Assembly: GCA_035523875.1 (NCBI GenBank)
Contig: DATKPY010000053.1
Span: 149,849 to 213,848 of the forward strand
Direction: 5' to 3'
Length of the DNA stretch: 64,000 nucleotides
From: JASHUC01 sp035523875
Lineage (GTDB): Bacteria; Pseudomonadota; Gammaproteobacteria; Steroidobacterales; Steroidobacteraceae
Shown: positions 1 to 8,652 of the stretch, in pieces
Position numbering within the stretch: position 1 is the stretch's first letter
Layout of the letters: each line of letters begins with the position of its first letter
Position numbers and translations under genes: made by a program
Notes under the pieces: generated by a model
Seen by the model: the letters and a program-made list of their open reading frames with translations, nothing else
Database searches by the model: none
Told to the model about the DNA's origin: nothing

Positions 1-657
1 CTCGAAGGTGCCTCGCTCCCATTCGCGAGCAACGACCATCGCGGTGAGAAAGGCGCCCGTCAGCGTCATGACGAGCACGATGAGTCCGGGCACGAGAAAG
101 TAATGACTATCATTGGCCGAGTTGAACCACAGCCGGCTCTGCACCACGACCGGACCCGCGATGACGGCGCGGCCCTCGGCCGCCTGGCGGCTCGTCCATG
201 CGCCGATCGCGCCCTCCACGTAGGCCTCGATGATGCGGGCGCGGTTGGCATCGCTCCCGTGCACGATGACCTCGATCGTGGCGTCACCCGCGCTCACGCG
301 CCGCGTGAAGTCCGAAGGAATGCGCACGATGCCGTCGACCGTGCGCGTGACGAGCAGGCGCTCGGCGGCTGCCATCGAGTGGACGATCGTGGGCTCGAAG
401 TACGGCGAGAGTTGGAAACCGGCGGCGATGTCGAGCGCATCGGCGGAGGTTTCCTCCAGATCTAGCGCGACCGGCACGTGCTTCACATCGAGGGAGAGTC
501 CGAAGCCAAAGAGCAGGATCAGAATCACCGGCAACACCACGCCCATCGCGATGCTCGAGGGGTCGCGCACCATCTGGCGGCTTTCCTTGCGGACGAGCGT
601 CCAGATGCGCTCGAGCCGGGGTCGCCATCCGCCGCTCGGATCGTGAGCGCTCCTCAT
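1..657 (-). CDS. ybhS: ABC-2 type transporter permease, YbhS-like (partial)
   Basis: The reading frame starts at the ATG at 657 and runs off the left edge, so only about 219 N-terminal residues are visible. The protein begins with a short basic cytoplasmic stretch (RKESRQMVRDPSS), then a strong membrane segment (about residues 37-53, MGVVLPVILILLFGFGLSL), then a long periplasmic domain. The second membrane segment begins near residue 186 (FLVPGLIVLVMTLTGAFLTA). This is the ABC2_membrane_3 layout of the E. coli YbhS/YbhR permeases. The start overlaps the ATPase stop by ATGA, so the two are translationally coupled. A second permease (YbhR) would be expected just outside the window. The general function is firm; the choice of YbhS over YbhR rests on gene order. 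Confidence 0.85.
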   Translation of the reverse strand, partial: MRSAHDPSGGWRPRLERIWTLVRKESRQMVRDPSSIAMGVVLPVILILLFGFGLSLDVKHVPVALDLEETSADALDIAAGFQLSPYFEPTIVHSMAAAERLLVTRTVDGIVRIPSDFTRRVSAGDATIEVIVHGSDANRARIIEAYVEGAIGAWTSRQAAEGRAVIAGPVVVQSRLWFNSANDSHYFLVPGLIVLVMTLTGAFLTAMVVAREWERGTFE

Positions 658-2405
658 GCGGCACTCGCGCGTGCCGGCTCGCGGGCGCGCGCATCCTCCA
701 CCACCGTGATGAATGCGTCCTCCATCGTCGGCACTGCGCCGGCGGCCACGCGCGCAAGTGCGCGGATCTCCCCGGGCGTACCGCGCGCGAGGATCCTCCC
801 GGCGTCCATGATGGCCACGTGGTCGCAGTACTCCGCCTCGGGCATGAAGTGCGTGGTGACGATCACCGTCACGCCCTGCTCGGAGAGCGTGGTGATGCGT
901 GCCCAGAAGGCGCGCCGCGCGAGCGGGTCGGCGCCGCTCGTCGGCTCGTCGAGAAACAGGATCTCCGGCTCGTGCAGAAGCGCCGCGCTCATCGCGAGCC
1001 GCTGTTTGAAGCCGCCGGCCAGCTCGTTCGCATCGAGGTGCGCGTGGTCGGTGAGCCCGAACTGCGCCATCGCCCACTCGATGCGCGCACGGCGCCGCCG
1101 GCCCTTGAGCCCGTAGGCGCTCGCGAAGAACTCCAGGTTCTCGGTGACCGTGAGCGGACCGTAGAGCGAGAACTTCTGTGCGACGTAGCCCAGGTGCTGG
1201 CGTGCCGCCGCCCCGGCTTCGCGCACGTCGACCCCGGCGATGCGCAGCACCCCGCTCGTGGGGGCGAGAAGCCCGCAGAGCATGCGGAAGGTCGTGGTCT
1301 TGCCGGCGCCGTTCGGTCCGAGGAGGCCGAAAATCTCCCCGCGGCGCACCTCGAAGCGCACGCGGTCGACGGCGGTGAATGCGCCGAAGCGGCGCACGAG
1401 GTCCTCCACTTCCACCGCCGCCCCGTGCGCTTGCGCAGCGAGCGGACGCTCGAGGCGGATGGCAGCCGCGGTCTCGCGCTCGACGCTCTGGCGTAGCAGC
1501 ACCATGAAGCCGTCCTCGTACCGCGGGGCGACTGCGGCTGCCTCAGGAGGGGGCTGCGCGGTTGAATCGGTGACCACGCGCACCCGCCCGCCATCGGGCA
1601 CGGCATCGATCACGCCGGGATCCTCGATGAGCCGCGCCTGAAGACTGCGGGCGCTCTGACCGGACGGAGGATCGAGAACGAAGGTGCGCCCGGCTGCCCG
1701 CTCGATCACCTGCGCGGGCGTCGCCTGCAACAGCACCCGTCCCCGGTGCAGCACGATGGTGCGGCTGCTGCGCTCGGCCTCATCGAGGTACGAGGTGCTC
1801 ACGAGCACGGTGAGCCCCTGCTGCTCGACGAGGTGCAGCACGATCTGCCACAACTCACGCCGCGAGAGGGGGTCCACTCCGACCGTGGGCTCATCGAGCA
1901 AGAGCAGCTCGGGCGAGCGCACCAGGGTGCAGGCGAGCCCGAGCTTCTGTTTCATTCCGCCGGAGAGCTTGCCGGCGAGGCGACCGCGGAACGCACCCAA
2001 GTCCGTCATCTGCATGAGCTCGGGATAGCGCACGCGCCGCTCCTCCGCAGAGACGCCGTGCAGATCCGCGTACAGATCGAGGTTCTCCTGCACGCTCAGG
2101 TCCTCGTAGAGCCCGAACTTCTGCGGCATGTAGCTGATGCGTTCCTGAACCGCCTGGGAATCGACCGCCGGGTCGAAGGAGAGCACGCGCAGGCTTCCGG
2201 CGTCCGCTCGCAGGAGCCCCGCGATGAGGCGCATCAGCGTCGTCTTGCCCGCCCCGTCGGGCCCGACGAGCGCGGTGAGCTCCCCCGCGCGCACCTCGAT
2301 GGACACGCCTGCGAGCGCGTGCACCGCGTCCTTCTCCTCCTTACCGAGGCGGAAGGTCTTCTCGATGCCCCGTCCGAGGACTTTCGCTGTCGGCGGCGCG
2401 CTCAC
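654..2405 (-). CDS. ybhF: Double-domain ABC transporter ATPase, YbhF-like
   Basis: The protein has 583 residues and two complete ABC domains in tandem. The first has Walker A GPDGAGKT, signature LSGGMKQK and Walker B LLLLDEP. The second has Walker A GPNGAGKT, a degenerate signature (LAGGFKQR) and Walker B ILFLDEP. The GPDGAGKT variant and the tandem layout are those of YbhF, the motor of the YbhFSR drug and cation exporter. The GTG start at 2405 is chosen because it overlaps the stop of the upstream HlyD gene (GTGA); the long open frame upstream of it is antisense-like read-through. The gene sits in a membrane fusion protein-ATPase-permease operon. Confidence 0.92.
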   Translation of the reverse strand: MSAPPTAKVLGRGIEKTFRLGKEEKDAVHALAGVSIEVRAGELTALVGPDGAGKTTLMRLIAGLLRADAGSLRVLSFDPAVDSQAVQERISYMPQKFGLYEDLSVQENLDLYADLHGVSAEERRVRYPELMQMTDLGAFRGRLAGKLSGGMKQKLGLACTLVRSPELLLLDEPTVGVDPLSRRELWQIVLHLVEQQGLTVLVSTSYLDEAERSSRTIVLHRGRVLLQATPAQVIERAAGRTFVLDPPSGQSARSLQARLIEDPGVIDAVPDGGRVRVVTDSTAQPPPEAAAVAPRYEDGFMVLLRQSVERETAAAIRLERPLAAQAHGAAVEVEDLVRRFGAFTAVDRVRFEVRRGEIFGLLGPNGAGKTTTFRMLCGLLAPTSGVLRIAGVDVREAGAAARQHLGYVAQKFSLYGPLTVTENLEFFASAYGLKGRRRRARIEWAMAQFGLTDHAHLDANELAGGFKQRLAMSAALLHEPEILFLDEPTSGADPLARRAFWARITTLSEQGVTVIVTTHFMPEAEYCDHVAIMDAGRILARGTPGEIRALARVAAGAVPTMEDAFITVVEDARAREPARASAA

Positions 2406-3433
2406 TGCGCCTCCGCGGCAGTCCCCGACGCGCGCGGCGGCCCGTGCGCGGCGAGCGGCAGATAGACGGTCGCGGGCATGCCGAGCCGCAGCTCGTCGTT
2501 CGGATCGCGCACGAAGACCCGCACTTCGTACACGAGACTCGAGCGCAGCTCCGGCGTCTCGACCGACTTCGGCGTGAACTCCGCCTGCGGGGAGATGAAG
2601 CCGACCCATCCGCTCAAGCGGCGCCCGGGGAAGGCATCCACGGCGACCGTCGCGGGCATGCCCGGGTACACCCGTCCGAGATCGGACTCATCGACGTAGG
2701 CGCGCACCCATTTCGGATCGGTGATCGAGAGCGTGAACGCGCTCTTCTGCGGCGAGGACATATCGCCGGGCTCCGCGATGCGCGAGCGCACGACCGCATC
2801 GAGCGGTGCCCGCAGATCCGCATCGGCGAGCTGGCGCTGCGCGTAGGCGACCTGGGCGGCGTCCCCCGCGAGCTGGGCCTCGGCCTGCGCGATGTCTTCC
2901 TTGCGCGGACCGATCACCGCGAGCGCAAGCGCCTTGCGATTCACGTTGAGCCTCGCGTCGGCCACGTCCGCGGCCGCCTGCGCATCATCGAGGTCCTGCT
3001 GGCCCACGGCCCTGCCGCCGGAGCGCTCGCTCAACTCCTTGAGGCGCTCGAACTTCAGGCGCGCCGTGCGCGCATCGGCCTCCTCGAGCGCAACGTTCGC
3101 CCGCGCCTCGGCGATCTCCTCGGGGCGGCTGCCGTGATGGAGCCGCAGCACGACGGCGCGCTCCGCATCGAGCGCCGCCTGCGCCTCCGCGAGCAGCGGC
3201 GCGAGGCGTCGCGTGTCGAGTTGCGCGAGGAGCTGCCCGCGCTTGACTCGGTCGCCTTCCTCGACCAGCACGCGCGCGATGCGCTCGCTGTCGTTGAAGG
3301 CGAGATCGACCTCGCGCAGATCGACATTGCCGTAGAGGACGATCGCAGTGCGTGGCGCATGCCGGTGAGCGAGCCACCAGCCGAGTCCGCCCGCTGCCAC
3401 GACTCCGACCCCGAGGAGGACCCATCGCTTCAC
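2402..3433 (-). CDS. ybhG: HlyD-family membrane fusion protein, YbhG-like
   Basis: This periplasmic adaptor of the exporter is 343 residues long. It starts at a GTG (3433) preceded by GGAAGGAG at 7-nt spacing. An N-terminal membrane anchor (WVLLGVGVVAAGGLGWWLA) is followed by a biotinyl-lipoyl-like half motif (GNVDLREVDLAFNDSERIARVLVEEGD is summarised here as residues 35-60), an alpha-helical hairpin rich in Ala, Glu and Arg, the second lipoyl half (LRAPLDAVV), and beta-barrel domains. It is first in the operon with the ATPase and permease and is divergent from a TetR regulator, the same arrangement as E. coli cecR-ybhGFSR. An ATG 39 nt upstream has no comparable ribosome binding site. Confidence 0.9.
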   Translation of the reverse strand: MKRWVLLGVGVVAAGGLGWWLAHRHAPRTAIVLYGNVDLREVDLAFNDSERIARVLVEEGDRVKRGQLLAQLDTRRLAPLLAEAQAALDAERAVVLRLHHGSRPEEIAEARANVALEEADARTARLKFERLKELSERSGGRAVGQQDLDDAQAAADVADARLNVNRKALALAVIGPRKEDIAQAEAQLAGDAAQVAYAQRQLADADLRAPLDAVVRSRIAEPGDMSSPQKSAFTLSITDPKWVRAYVDESDLGRVYPGMPATVAVDAFPGRRLSGWVGFISPQAEFTPKSVETPELRSSLVYEVRVFVRDPNDELRLGMPATVYLPLAAHGPPRASGTAAEAQ

Positions 3434-3520
3434 CGTGCGCTCCTTCCAAGCCGCTCGCCGCTCGCCAGGCATCCCGTTCCCGGCATGCGCCGCGGCACGC
3501 CCAAGGATCCGCGGAATTGT

Positions 3521-3552
3521 CTATCGCTTGACAGATATCTGTCAACCGATAG
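3521..3552. promoter_or_regulatory. 32-bp near-perfect palindromic operator with two overlapping -35 elements
   Basis: The core TTGACAGATATCTGTCAA is a perfect 18-bp palindrome. It is flanked by CTATCG on the left and CGATAG on the right, so 15 of 16 base pairs are symmetric. TTGACA occurs on both strands inside it. Rightward it pairs with TAGAAT at 3550-3555 (16-bp spacer). Leftward it can serve as the -35 of the exporter operon, although the matching -10 is weak. A TetR dimer bound here would block both promoters, as expected for CecR-type autoregulation. Confidence 0.85.
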
Positions 3553-3565
3553 AATTTCGCGCTCC

Positions 3566-4273
3566 ATGCCTCGAGCGACCACCCGCGCCCCGAAGCGCCG
3601 CCGGTTGCGGCGCCACCCCGCCGGCGGCGGCTACGCGCCGGGCGCGCGCACGCGCCGCAGGATCATGGAGGCCGCCATCGTCATGTTCGCGAGCCTGGGC
3701 TACGAGCGGACCTCCACCCGCGCCATCGCGCGTCGGGCGGGCGTGAGCCTCCCGGCGCTGCAGTACTACTTTGGCGGCAAGGAGGGTTTGCAGCGGGCAT
3801 GTGGCGAGTACATCGCCATGGACGTGCACACGCGCCTCGCGCCCGCCGCCGCGCGCGTACGCGCCGCGCTTGCGGCTCCGCGACTCTCGCGCAGCGAGCT
3901 GATCGCTCTGCTGCGAGCGGTGCTCGACCCCTTCGTCGAGGCGATGGCGACCGAGCGCCCCGAGAGCTGGGTGCTGTTCCTCACCCGCGCGCAGGCCGAG
4001 CGCAGCGCCGCGTTCGATGCGCTGTTCGAGCGGGTTGCCGGCGGAATGATCGGGCTCGCGGCCGAGATCGTCGCGCGCATTCTCGATCGCCCGCGGGACG
4101 ACCCACAGGTGCTGATCCGGGCGCTGAGCGTCGTCGGTCAGATGGCCCTGGTGCGACGGGGTCGGGAGTTCATGCTGCGCGCGCTCGGGTGGCCGGATTT
4201 CAGCGGCCGGCGGCTCGCCCTCCTCAAGGAGTCGCTGTGGCAGCAGATCGAGCGCGGCCTCGGCGGGGAGTGA
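3566..4273 (+). CDS. cecR: TetR-family regulator, CecR-like
   Basis: The 235-residue protein has an N-terminal TetR helix-turn-helix at about residues 32-80 (TRRRIMEAAIVMFASLGY, then TSTRAIARRAGVS and LQYYFGGKEGL). A C-terminal ligand domain of the CecR (DUF1956) kind follows. The first 30 residues are unusually rich in Arg and Pro and could be an extra DNA-contacting arm, or the true start could be a later codon. It is divergent from the ybhGFS-like operon, as cecR (ybiH) is in E. coli, where it controls sensitivity to some antibiotics. It most likely binds the palindrome at 3521-3552. Confidence 0.85.
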   Translation: MPRATTRAPKRRRLRRHPAGGGYAPGARTRRRIMEAAIVMFASLGYERTSTRAIARRAGVSLPALQYYFGGKEGLQRACGEYIAMDVHTRLAPAAARVRAALAAPRLSRSELIALLRAVLDPFVEAMATERPESWVLFLTRAQAERSAAFDALFERVAGGMIGLAAEIVARILDRPRDDPQVLIRALSVVGQMALVRRGREFMLRALGWPDFSGRRLALLKESLWQQIERGLGGE

Positions 4274-4320
4274 GGCGGCGCTCGAGCCCGCGAGCGGCGC
4301 CGGGCGTTCCTGGTCGCGGC

Positions 4321-4326
4321 TATAAT
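4321..4326 (+). promoter_or_regulatory. Perfect -10 box six nt before a start codon
   Basis: TATAAT ends six nucleotides before the ATG of the M13 peptidase gene, so transcription would begin at or next to the A of the ATG. No Shine-Dalgarno sequence and no good -35 are visible. This suggests a leaderless mRNA. Confidence 0.45.
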
Positions 4327-4332
4327 CCTGCG

Positions 4333-6384
4333 ATGAAATCCCTCGCACTCGCTCTCGCCATAACCTTGGGCACACTCACCGTCAATGCGGCGGACGGATC
4401 CCCGGACCCGCGCGCGGATGCGCGCGGCGGGATCGACTTGACCGGAATGGACCGCGCCGTGCGCCCCCAGGATGATTTCTACCGCTTCGCGAACGGCAAG
4501 TGGCTCGCGACCACCGCGATCCCACCGGACAAGTCCTCCTACACGATCTTCGCGATGCTCGCCGACCGCGCGCTCGCGGAGCTCCACGGTGTGGTGGAGG
4601 CGGCCGCGAAGGATGGCTCGAGCGCGCCCGGCTCGCTCGCTCGCAAGATCGGCGACCTGTATGCGACCTTCATGGACGAGTCGCGGATCGAGACCTCCGG
4701 CCTCGCCCCGCTCGCGAGCGAGCTTGCACGGATCGATGCGCTGCGCACCAAGCGGGAGTTGCCGGCCCTCATCGCGCACCTCTCGCGGATCGACGTGACG
4801 ACGCCGTACGACATCGGCGTCGCTCCCGATGAGCGCGACTCCACCCGTTACGCGGTGCTCATCGAGCAGAGCGGACTCGGAATGCCCGACCGCGACTATT
4901 ACCTGCGCGACGACGATGCACACCTGAAGGCGATCCGCGCGCGCTACCTCTCCCATATCGCGCGCATGCTGGTGCTCGCCGGGGCTGCGCCGGCCGAGGC
5001 CGCACGGCAGTCGCGCGCGATCCTGAAGCTGGAAACCGAGCTTGCCACGGCAGAGTGGACCAAGGTCGAGCTGCGCAATCCCGTGAAGACCTACAACAAG
5101 GTCCCGATCGCAGAGCTGCAGGCGCTCGCGCCCGGTTACGACTGGACGGGCTACCTCGCCGCCGCCGGAATTGCCGGCAAGGTGGACTACCTGATCGTCC
5201 GCGAGCCGAGCTATCTCACGGGGTTCGACCACGTCCTCGCCTCCACGCCGCTTGCGGTGTGGAAGAGCTATCTGCGCTGGCAGCTCCTCAATTCCTTCGC
5301 ACCGCTCCTGCCGCGGGCGTTCGTCGAGGAGGACTTCGCCTTCTACGGCACCGCGCTGCTCGGAACGCCCCAGAACGAGGCGCGCTGGAAGCGCGGCGTC
5401 GAGCTCGTCGAGGCCGCGATGGGCGAGGGACTCGGCGAGCTCTACGTGGCGCGCTACTTCCCGCCGCAATACAAGGCGCGGATGCAGGCGCTGGTCGCGC
5501 ACTTGCTTGCCGCGTACCGCAACGACATCGCAGCGCTCGATTGGATGGGGCCCGCGACCAAGCAGCAGGCGCTCGCCAAGCTCGCGCGGCTGCAGCCGAA
5601 GATCGGCTACCCCAACCGCTGGCGCGACTACGCGAAGCTCACGATCGTGCGCGGCGATCTGGTGGGCGACATGATCCAGGCACGGCTGTTCGAGTACGAC
5701 CGGCAGATCGGCAAGCTCGGCAAGCCGATCGATCACGAGGAATGGGAGATGACCCCGCAGACGGTGAACGCGTACTACCGTCCCGACCTGAACGAGATCG
5801 TCTTTCCGGCCGCAATCCTGCAGCCGCCGTTCTTCGATCCGCGCGTGGACGACGCCGCGAACTACGGCGCGATCGGCGCCGTGATCGGCCACGAGATGAG
5901 CCACGGCTTCGACGATCAGGGGAGCCAGTTCGATGCCGAAGGGAATCTGCGTGACTGGTGGACCCGTGAGGACCACGAGCGCTTCGCGGCCAAGACCGCG
6001 GCACTCGTCGCCCAGTACGATGCCGCTCAACCGCTCCCCGGCTATCACGTGAACGGTAGGCTCACACTCGGGGAGAACATCGCCGATAACTCCGGGCTCG
6101 CGATCGCCTACAAGGCCTACCATCTCGCCCTCGACGGGCGGCCGGCGCCGGTGATCGAGGGCTTCACGGGCGACCAGCGCTTCTATCTCTCCTTTGCGCA
6201 GCTCTGGCGCGGCAAGATGCGCGAGCCCGAGCTCATCCTGATGCTGAAGACCAATCACCACTCCCCGCCCGAGGTGCGTGGAACGCTGCCTCTCAAGAAT
6301 CAGCCGGCGTTCTTCGCTGCGTTCGACGTGAAGCCGGGCGACAGGATGTACCTGGCGCCGGCCGGGCGCGTGCTCATCTGGTAG
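4333..6384 (+). CDS. M13-family zinc metallopeptidase (neprilysin/PepO-like)
   Basis: The 683-residue protein has a signal peptide (MKSLALALAITLGTLTVNAA), so it is exported, probably to the periplasm. The N-terminal M13 domain begins at the GIDLTGMDRAVRPQDDFYRFANGKW segment region (about residues 36-60). The C-terminal catalytic domain carries HEMSH at 520-524 (zinc ligands and general base), the third ligand Glu581 in GENIAD, and Asp585. The substrate-binding NAYYRPDLNEIVFPA element is present. Length and order match full-length bacterial PepO-type oligopeptidases. The gene appears to be transcribed alone from the -10 at 4321-4326. Substrates are unknown. Confidence 0.95.
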   Translation: MKSLALALAITLGTLTVNAADGSPDPRADARGGIDLTGMDRAVRPQDDFYRFANGKWLATTAIPPDKSSYTIFAMLADRALAELHGVVEAAAKDGSSAPGSLARKIGDLYATFMDESRIETSGLAPLASELARIDALRTKRELPALIAHLSRIDVTTPYDIGVAPDERDSTRYAVLIEQSGLGMPDRDYYLRDDDAHLKAIRARYLSHIARMLVLAGAAPAEAARQSRAILKLETELATAEWTKVELRNPVKTYNKVPIAELQALAPGYDWTGYLAAAGIAGKVDYLIVREPSYLTGFDHVLASTPLAVWKSYLRWQLLNSFAPLLPRAFVEEDFAFYGTALLGTPQNEARWKRGVELVEAAMGEGLGELYVARYFPPQYKARMQALVAHLLAAYRNDIAALDWMGPATKQQALAKLARLQPKIGYPNRWRDYAKLTIVRGDLVGDMIQARLFEYDRQIGKLGKPIDHEEWEMTPQTVNAYYRPDLNEIVFPAAILQPPFFDPRVDDAANYGAIGAVIGHEMSHGFDDQGSQFDAEGNLRDWWTREDHERFAAKTAALVAQYDAAQPLPGYHVNGRLTLGENIADNSGLAIAYKAYHLALDGRPAPVIEGFTGDQRFYLSFAQLWRGKMREPELILMLKTNHHSPPEVRGTLPLKNQPAFFAAFDVKPGDRMYLAPAGRVLIW

Positions 6385-6416
6385 GCGCACACTCGCAGTC
6401 GACCGGCGCGCTGCCC

Positions 6417-7586
6417 GTGGCAGCCGCGCGCGACGGCCGCAGGCGTGCCGGCCGCGGGGGGCTCGCGCATCGCCTCGCCGTCCTCGCGAGCGCGATCGGC
6501 GCTGCCCTTGCGGCCGCAGCGACGCTCGCCGCGCCCGCCCAATCTCCTGTAACGGCTGCGCCCGTGGTGCGCCACATATTTCTGATCGTGCTCGAGAACG
6601 AGTCCTACGCGCAGACCTTCGGCGCGCGCTCGCCCGCGGCATATCTCGCCCACACTCTCCCGAGCGCCGGGCTGCTGCTCAGACGCTACTACGCAATCGG
6701 CCACAACAGTCTCGACAATTACCTCGCGCTCGTGAGCGGGCAGGCACCGAACGAGGACACTCAGGGCGATTGCCTGCGCTACAGCGACTTTCAGCTGCGC
6801 GCGCCGACCCTCGATGCCGCCGGTCAGGCGCTCGGACGCGGCTGCGTGTATCCGCGGCTCGTGCCCTCGCTCGCCGATCAGCTCGAGGCAGCCGGACTCA
6901 CCTGGAAGGGCTACATGGAGGACATGGGGAACGACGCGCGCCGCGAGCGGCGCACGTGCGGACACGCGCCCCTCGGAGGACTCGACGGGACGGAGCTCGC
7001 CGAGCGCGGCGATCAGTACGCCGCCAAGCACGATCCGTTCGTCTACTTTCACGCGATCATCGACGATCGGGCGCGCTGCGATGCGCACGTCGTCAATCTC
7101 GATCGACTGCCCAGAGATCTCGCGAGCGCCGCGACGACGCCGAATTATGTCTTCATCACTCCCAACCTCTGCCATGACGGCCACGATGCCCCGTGCGTCG
7201 ACGGCGAGCCGGGCGGACTGATCTCGGCCGATGCGTTCCTGCGCCGCTGGGTGCCGCTCATCGTCGCCTCCGCTGCGTTCCGCCGCGACGGCCTGCTCAT
7301 CGTGACGTTTGATGAATCGAGTGCCGCGGGCACGGAGATGGCGACTGCCTGCTGCGGCGAGCGGCCCCTACCCGGTGCACGCTGGCCACCGGGAATCTTC
7401 GGACCTGGCGGCGGCCGGATCGGCGCGGTGCTGCTTTCGCCTTTCATCAAACCCGGACAGGTCTCCGACGTCCCGTTCAACCATTACGCGCTGCTGCGCT
7501 CGATCGAGCAGCTCTACGGTCTCGCGCCGCTCGGCTACGCCGCATCGCCCGCATTGCCGACGCTCGCACGGTTTCTCGCGCGCTGA
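6417..7586 (+). CDS. Secreted phosphoesterase-family protein (acid phosphatase/phospholipase C-like)
   Basis: The 389-residue protein uses a GTG start at 6417. It opens with an Arg-rich region and a hydrophobic signal-like segment (LAVLASAIGAALAAAATLAAPA). The rest fits the phosphoesterase family PF04185 (AcpA and phospholipase C superfamily). Visible signatures are the metal-site IVLENESY, the nucleophile region around GHNSLDNYLALVSG, FITPNLCHDGHD, and VTFDESS near the C-terminus. It would hydrolyse phosphate esters outside the cytoplasm. It begins 32 nt after the M13 gene and may share its transcript. The substrate cannot be told from sequence. Confidence 0.88.
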   Translation: MAAARDGRRRAGRGGLAHRLAVLASAIGAALAAAATLAAPAQSPVTAAPVVRHIFLIVLENESYAQTFGARSPAAYLAHTLPSAGLLLRRYYAIGHNSLDNYLALVSGQAPNEDTQGDCLRYSDFQLRAPTLDAAGQALGRGCVYPRLVPSLADQLEAAGLTWKGYMEDMGNDARRERRTCGHAPLGGLDGTELAERGDQYAAKHDPFVYFHAIIDDRARCDAHVVNLDRLPRDLASAATTPNYVFITPNLCHDGHDAPCVDGEPGGLISADAFLRRWVPLIVASAAFRRDGLLIVTFDESSAAGTEMATACCGERPLPGARWPPGIFGPGGGRIGAVLLSPFIKPGQVSDVPFNHYALLRSIEQLYGLAPLGYAASPALPTLARFLAR

Positions 7587-7633
7587 CCGCCGCGCGCTGC
7601 AGCGGGCGGCGGGTCCTGGTACATTGGCGCGGC

Positions 7634-8608
7634 ATGGCCGAGCCGACCGAATGGGCTTTCCCCGCAGCGCTCCAGCCAACGCCGGAGCAGGTGCGCTTCG
7701 ATCTCGGTGCGTCGCTGCGCGCCGTGGTGATGGTCCACGCAGAGGTGCCGGAAGAGGCGTTCACCGCCTCCTCGCTCGGCACCGAGCGGCTCGGAAGCGG
7801 CGTCGTCGTCGGCGGCGACGGGCTGGTGCTCACGATTGGTTACCTCATCACCGAGGCGAGCGGTATCTGGCTCACGACCAACGACGGTCACGTCGTCCCC
7901 GGTCACGCGCTCGCGTACGACCAGACGACCGGCTTCGGGCTCATTCTGCCGCTCGGCCCGCTCGGCGTCGGACCGCTCCAGCGCGGCTCGAGCCACGCGC
8001 TCCACGTCGGCGACGATGTGATCGTGATCGGTCACGGCGGGCTTGCGCACAGCCTCAATGCGAAGCTGATCGCGCGACGCGAGTTCGCGGGCTACTGGGA
8101 ATACGTGCTCGAGGAAGCCCTCTTTACCTCTCCACCCCACCCCGAGTGGGGCGGCACCGCGCTCCTCGGCACCGACGGACGGCTGCTCGGGGTGGGCTCG
8201 CTGCTCGTGCAGGAAGCGGTGAGCGGCGAGACCTTCGATGCCAACATGTTCGTGCCGATCGACCTGCTCGAGCCCGTTCTCGCGGACCTTCTGCGCCTCG
8301 GACGCTCGGCGGGCCCAGCCCGACCCTGGCTCGGCCTCTACGCCGCGGAGCTGCACGACCGGCTGATCGTCCGCGGTCTCGCACAGACCGGGCCCGCCCA
8401 TCGTGCCGGCGTGCGCCTCGGAGACTCGCTTCTCGAGGTCGCCGATGAGCCAGTGGCGGGGCTCGCCGATCTGTACCGTAAGATCTGGCGGGTCGGTCCC
8501 GCGGGCTCGGCCATCCCGCTCACGCTCGGACGCGGTCGCGAAACGCTGCGGCTGCACGTGCAATCGGCCGATCGCAACGACTTTCTGCTGAAACCGCGCC
8601 GGCACTGA
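7634..8608 (+). CDS. HtrA/DegP-like protein with PDZ domain and no catalytic triad
   Basis: The 324-residue protein has a trypsin-like fold region (about 25-215) followed by a PDZ domain (about 230-310; PWLGLYAAEL, then AHRAGVRLGDSLLEVAD). It has no signal peptide. Alignment by motif shows the catalytic His site (TNNHVV in DegP) is TIGYLI with Tyr70. The Asp site (RSDIALI) is TTGFGLI with Gly100. The Ser site (GNSGGAL) is PEWGGTAL with Trp172. All three catalytic residues are gone while the surrounding core is kept. It is therefore likely a pseudoprotease acting as a binding or scaffold protein. A TACATT -10-like box lies 8 nt before the ATG. Confidence 0.85.
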   Translation: MAEPTEWAFPAALQPTPEQVRFDLGASLRAVVMVHAEVPEEAFTASSLGTERLGSGVVVGGDGLVLTIGYLITEASGIWLTTNDGHVVPGHALAYDQTTGFGLILPLGPLGVGPLQRGSSHALHVGDDVIVIGHGGLAHSLNAKLIARREFAGYWEYVLEEALFTSPPHPEWGGTALLGTDGRLLGVGSLLVQEAVSGETFDANMFVPIDLLEPVLADLLRLGRSAGPARPWLGLYAAELHDRLIVRGLAQTGPAHRAGVRLGDSLLEVADEPVAGLADLYRKIWRVGPAGSAIPLTLGRGRETLRLHVQSADRNDFLLKPRRH

Positions 8609-8652
8609 CGCGGCGGTCGCGCACCGGGGCGGTATCGCGCCTCGGCGCGGCG

